From positions 2,478,001 to 2,542,000 of the forward strand of contig OX485806.1 in NCBI GenBank assembly GCA_950295325.1: a stretch of 64,000 nucleotides of DNA, read 5' to 3'. The DNA is from Polytrichum commune (lineage: Eukaryota; Streptophyta; Polytrichopsida; Polytrichales; Polytrichaceae). Position numbers and translations under genes: made by a program. Shown here piece after piece: positions 60,297 to 64,000 of the stretch; within the stretch, counting starts at the first letter, position 1, and each line of letters begins with the position of its first letter. The notes under the pieces are model-generated. The model ran no database searches, was not told the DNA's origin, and saw nothing but the letters and a program-made list of their open reading frames with translations.

Positions 60297-61140
60297 TTCT
60301 CCACTATCTAGTGTAATCATAACAGTCCCTCGTCCTTTAATATTATGACTTTGAGTTGTCCCCCAAGTAAACTCGATCCTTTTTTAGGTTCTTGGTGTAG
60401 GACACAAACCACTCAAAGCGTGGCGTCATGTGTTGAGTTGCTCCGGAATCGAGGTACCACTTGTCACTCGATATGTCTTCAACACCAAGGCCACCGTAAA
60501 TATTTAGTGTTTAAAACACTAAATAGGCTTGGTGACCAAATTTCCCTTTTTCCTCTGGAAGGCGAATCCTACAATCTTCAACGTGGTGGTTGGCCTTGCC
60601 ACAATGAAAACAATTTCCCTTCTTTTTTTGAATGAAGGGTTTTGTTAGTAGTCGCAAATTTCCTCTTCGGAAATTTCAAATTTCCCTTGAATGGTTTTTT
60701 GTTAGAGTATAAGGCTTGAGGTTTGTCCTCAATACCCCTCCCTTTGGATTTTCTCTTTCTTTCCTCTTATAAATAGAGACTTGTAATGCCTTCTAGTGTT
60801 AAATTGGGTTGACCACTTATGGAAATTACTAATCCTTCATAGGATTTGGGCAAAGGGCCCAAAAGTACAATAGCACTATCATTATCACTTATATTGGTTC
60901 CCGTATTTGCTAAATTATCAATTAGAGTACAGAATGTGTTTACATGATTTGCTATCGTATCTTCCTTCGACATTTTTTATGTATACAATTGTCTATTATA
61001 GTACATTTTTGTTTGAGCATGAGAAGTTTCATATATATATATATATATATATTCATTAGCATATCCCAAACTTCTTTTGATGTTTTGCATTTATGAACAT
61101 GTGAAAGTTGAGCATCTTTCAAAGCAAATAATATGCTTGA
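60297..61140 (-). mobile_element. Copia fragment in antisense (gag, zinc knuckle, pre-integrase start)
   Basis: Minus-strand homologue of the Copia family at 26-36 kb. The stretch 60973-60767 keeps the correct Gag frame (LLGPLPKSYEGL) that both sense copies have lost. A zinc-knuckle stretch follows near 60610-60560, and the GAG-pre-integrase start lies at 60450-60300. A (TA)n tract lies at 61027-61051. It mirrors the antisense fragment at 24438-25243. Confidence 0.78.
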
Positions 61141-61194
61141 ATGGTTTTTCGTTAGAGTATAAGGCTTGAGGTTTGTCCTCTATATCCCTCAGAT

Positions 61195-61520
61195 GTGTAG
61201 CTTAGTACATGCTTCCACTATATTGATTCAGTCTTTGTCTGTCTCTTTGGCTTTCGCGCTAGAGAGAGCAGAGCTACACTATGTGGCTAGCTGGTGAATC
61301 AAGAAGTAAATACAGAAGCCATGAGGCGCTTGAATCTACTCTTTTGTATCGTGTAATTTTCTCTAGTTACGACCGGCTGAAATGTTGATTGATATTTTTG
61401 AGTGTAGCATATATAGGGGAGCATAAATTGAACGGACCTCGAGGAGGTTTCACGCTTGGGTGTCCTACGCTGGTCACCATAGAGCTTCATGCTTGTTTAT
61501 GTCTGCGATGAAGTTTGTGT
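61195..61520 (+). repeat. ISG12-upstream-like fragment, dispersed copy 2
   Basis: Homologous to 17180-17530 and 25262-25545. It also retains CGCTAGAGAGAGCAGAGCTACACTATGTG, cut here into GCTAGAGAGAGCAGAGC and CTACACTATGTG, which matches units of the arrays at 15740-17310 and 40890-42200. Confidence 0.62.
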
Positions 61521-61829
61521 AGGGTTTAGGGTTTAGGATTCGAGATTGTTGTCCTTTAAGGGGTTGGTTTACATCAAGGACCATGAAGTCGTCCTATGCT
61601 CCTCTAGAAAATGTGATTGGTCGTTGAACTTGTCCTGGGACCAGTCGGTTTAGAGTAAGGAAACAAAATGTAAGAGTGACCATAGAACTTCATGTCCCCA
61701 AAAGGTTTATATTTAGGCCTACATTATCCATTGTCATGGTCCAACGGGTTTAGTGGTGAGAAAGGCAAAAGAGGTTCTCGTTACAAATGTCAAAGGACCA
61801 TAACAGAGAAATGTCATTTTATTAATTAT

Positions 61830-64000
61830 TATTAATTTCTTAAGGTCTCACGGCCAAATGCTATTGTAGTTAAGAGGAACGAAGGGAAGAAGAAGGGGGA
61901 GTAAGTAAAAAAATGAAAAACAAATCTCAAAATTGCCCTTGTAGAAATGTGGTGTATAATATAGACTACAAATACACATACACATAAGTGCACATGCATG
62001 TGTCTATTGATACAGATCAACCCTTCAAGGGCCAAAGGCTATGTACAAGGATTGTGACCTTTTATGAGCCAATAAGACTTGTAAAGACACATCCATCGAT
62101 GTGCTATTTAAACAAATTGTTCCCTATCTAATAAAGCATTATTGATTGAAAGTTTACCTTGTGCAAGAATATCCAATTAGGTGATTAGGTTTCAATACAT
62201 TATGTATTGGTAAGAGTAAAGTCTAGGATTTTAATATGGTATCAGAGCGTGATCATAAAAAAGAAAGCATGATTATCACTTATCCCATTTTACAAAGGTA
62301 GAACATCATGACATCCGCATCTATGGATGTACGCCAAATCAATCAATTTAATGGCATGAATTTTCATACATGGAAAATTTGAATGGAGATGGTGTTGTTG
62401 GACAAAGATTTGTTCAGACAGGTTGATGGCTCAGAAGTACGACTAACGACTAACGACTTCAACAAATCAACCAACATTGGATAAGAACGATAGCAAGGCG
62501 AGAGCAAACATATTGCTTGCTTTGAAAGATGCTCAACTTTCACATGTTAATAAATGCAATTCATCAAAAGAAGTTTGGGATATGCTAATGAATATATATG
62601 AAACTTCTCATGCTCAAACAAAAATGTACTACAATAAACAATTGCATACATTAAAAATGTTGGAGGAAGATATGATAGCAAATCATGTAAACACATTCCG
62701 TACTCTGATTGATAATTTAGCAAGTACGGGAACCAATATAAGTGATAATGATGTGCTATTGTACTTTTGGGCTCTTTGCCCAAATCCTATGAAGGATTAG
62801 TAGTTTCCATAAGTGGTCAACCCAATTTAACACTAGAAGGTATTGCAAATCTCTTTTTATAAGAGGAAACAAAGAGAAAATCCATATACTCTAACGAGAA
62901 ACCATTCAAGGAAAATTTGAAATTTCCAAAGAGGAAATTTGTGACTACTAACAAAACCCTGCATTCGAAAAAGAACGGAAATTGTTTCATTGTGGCAAGG
63001 CCAATCCTCGGGGGGGGGGGGGGGCAGTAAGTTAAAAAGTTAAGGATATAGGTGCGAACAACCACTATTTTATAGGGGGGTATTACTTTCAATTCTCTTC
63101 TTTTTTTCACATGCTATCATTATAAAATTTTCTACTTTGGGTTAATAGAAAAATGGCTTGCATTACTTATAATTCCAAATTATATATTCATCTATACCCT
63201 ATAGTAATTTAAAGATGTCCAATGCCATTTTTGATACCCTATATTACTCTTAAGTCCATTTATAATTTTTTGCCCCCATGTTTTTAAAATATCCTATCAT
63301 TTGTTCGCACGTATATTGCTACTCCAACCAATGACTACCCCCTTGAGGGCCAATCACCGCATTAAAGATTCTAGGATTCGCCTTCAAAGAGGAAAAAGGG
63401 AAATCCGGTTACTAAGCCAATAGTGTTTTGAACACTAAATTATTTACGGTGGCCTTGGCGTTGAAGACACATCGAGTGACAAGTGGTACCTCGATTCTGG
63501 AGAAACTCAACAAATGATGCCACACTTTGAGTGGTTTGTGTCCTACACCCATAACTTAACAAAGGATCGAGTTTACTTGGGTAACAACTCAAAGTCATGA
63601 TATTAAAGGACGAGGGACTGTTTTGATCACACTAGATAGTGGAGAAGCTAGGATAATTGAGAATATCCTACATATGCCGGCTTTAAAAAAAGTTTAATTT
63701 CCGTTAGTAGACTTATGGATTTAGTCTACCAAGCAACCAAGTAGAGTCCACAACGGACTCATGCCTTATAAAGGACTAAGAGGGTAAAACAATAATTACC
63801 TCGGGAAGAAGGGTAGGTAACCTATATGAACTAGGGACCTCCCATACCCACAATCATAGCTTGTCTCATGTCGTAAGTGACTTAAATTCTACCAATGTAA
63901 AGTTATGGCACTGAAGGATGGGTCATCCTAGTTTACACAACCTAAAAAGAATGTACGAAGATAGATTAGTACACAAATTTCAAATAAAATCCCCAAATTT
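61830..64000 (+). mobile_element. Copia copy 2, 5' part, running off the window
   Basis: Collinear with 25846-27200 and 29155-29680. It has a probable LTR and leader, a tRNA-Met primer binding site at 62237-62248, a gag remnant (open at 62477-62800) with a TGA near 62390, the same late frameshift as copy 1, and zinc-knuckle coding sequence interrupted by a hAT MITE at 63007. GAG-pre-integrase sequence continues to the window edge. It is a pseudogene throughout. Confidence 0.85.
63007..63347. mobile_element. hAT-type MITE with poly-G terminus, copy 3, nested in Copia
   Basis: A 341-bp element from CTCGG plus a G run to CCCCCTTGAG, flanked by the perfect 8-bp duplication GGCCAATC (62999-63006 and 63348-63355). 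Excision of the element and one repeat restores the Copia zinc-knuckle sequence. It is collinear with the copy at 19619-19968. Confidence 0.92.

Overview
The window is nuclear DNA of a land plant. The evidence is a spliced gene for a plastid-type rhodanese with a transit-peptide-like N-terminus, a spliced RUS4-type (DUF647) locus, GT-AG introns throughout, and plant-style Copia, PIF/Harbinger, hAT, CACTA-like and solo-LTR elements. The very high repeat load and the presence of IFI6/IFI27 (ISG12)-like genes, which I do not know from model flowering plants, suggest a non-seed plant such as a fern or lycophyte. That placement is inference.

Layout. 1-4.4 kb: AT-rich sequence without recognisable genes and one CACTA-like MITE. 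5.1-8.3 kb (+): an intact six-exon rhodanese gene. 10.2-12.9 kb (-): a broken ISG12-like paralog (copy C) carrying MITEs. 13-15.7 kb: a decayed Copia remnant. 15.7-19.2 kb (+): a tandem-repeat upstream region plus an intact ISG12-like gene (copy A). 19.6-23.7 kb: MITEs and a solo LTR. 23.7-35.7 kb: nested transposons, with a Copia element split by a solo LTR (27204-29149) and by a nearly complete PIF/Harbinger element (29891-33580). 35.7-38.05 kb: a broken DUF7869-type gene between inverted repeats. 38.4-42.4 kb (-): a second intact ISG12-like gene (copy B), an inverted copy of the 15.7-19.2 kb block. 45.2-49.7 kb (-): a RUS4-like gene with a stop codon and a frameshift. 50.3-51.9 kb: a minisatellite block. 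52-60 kb: repeats, a hAT MITE and a third solo LTR. 60.3-64 kb: a second copy of the head-to-head Copia arrangement seen at 24.4-27.2 kb.

Probable host genes are few: the rhodanese gene, ISG12-like copies A and B, and the damaged RUS4-like locus. The rest is mainly transposable elements. Several can be delimited to the base by terminal repeats and target-site duplications, which gives an order of events: Copia insertion, then solo-LTR and Harbinger insertion into it, then a SINE-like insertion inside the Harbinger intron. The most notable content is the ISG12-like family (two intact genes in an inverted duplication, one with a coding minisatellite and a repeat-derived tail, plus one dead copy) and the DUF7869-type pseudogene between inverted repeats.
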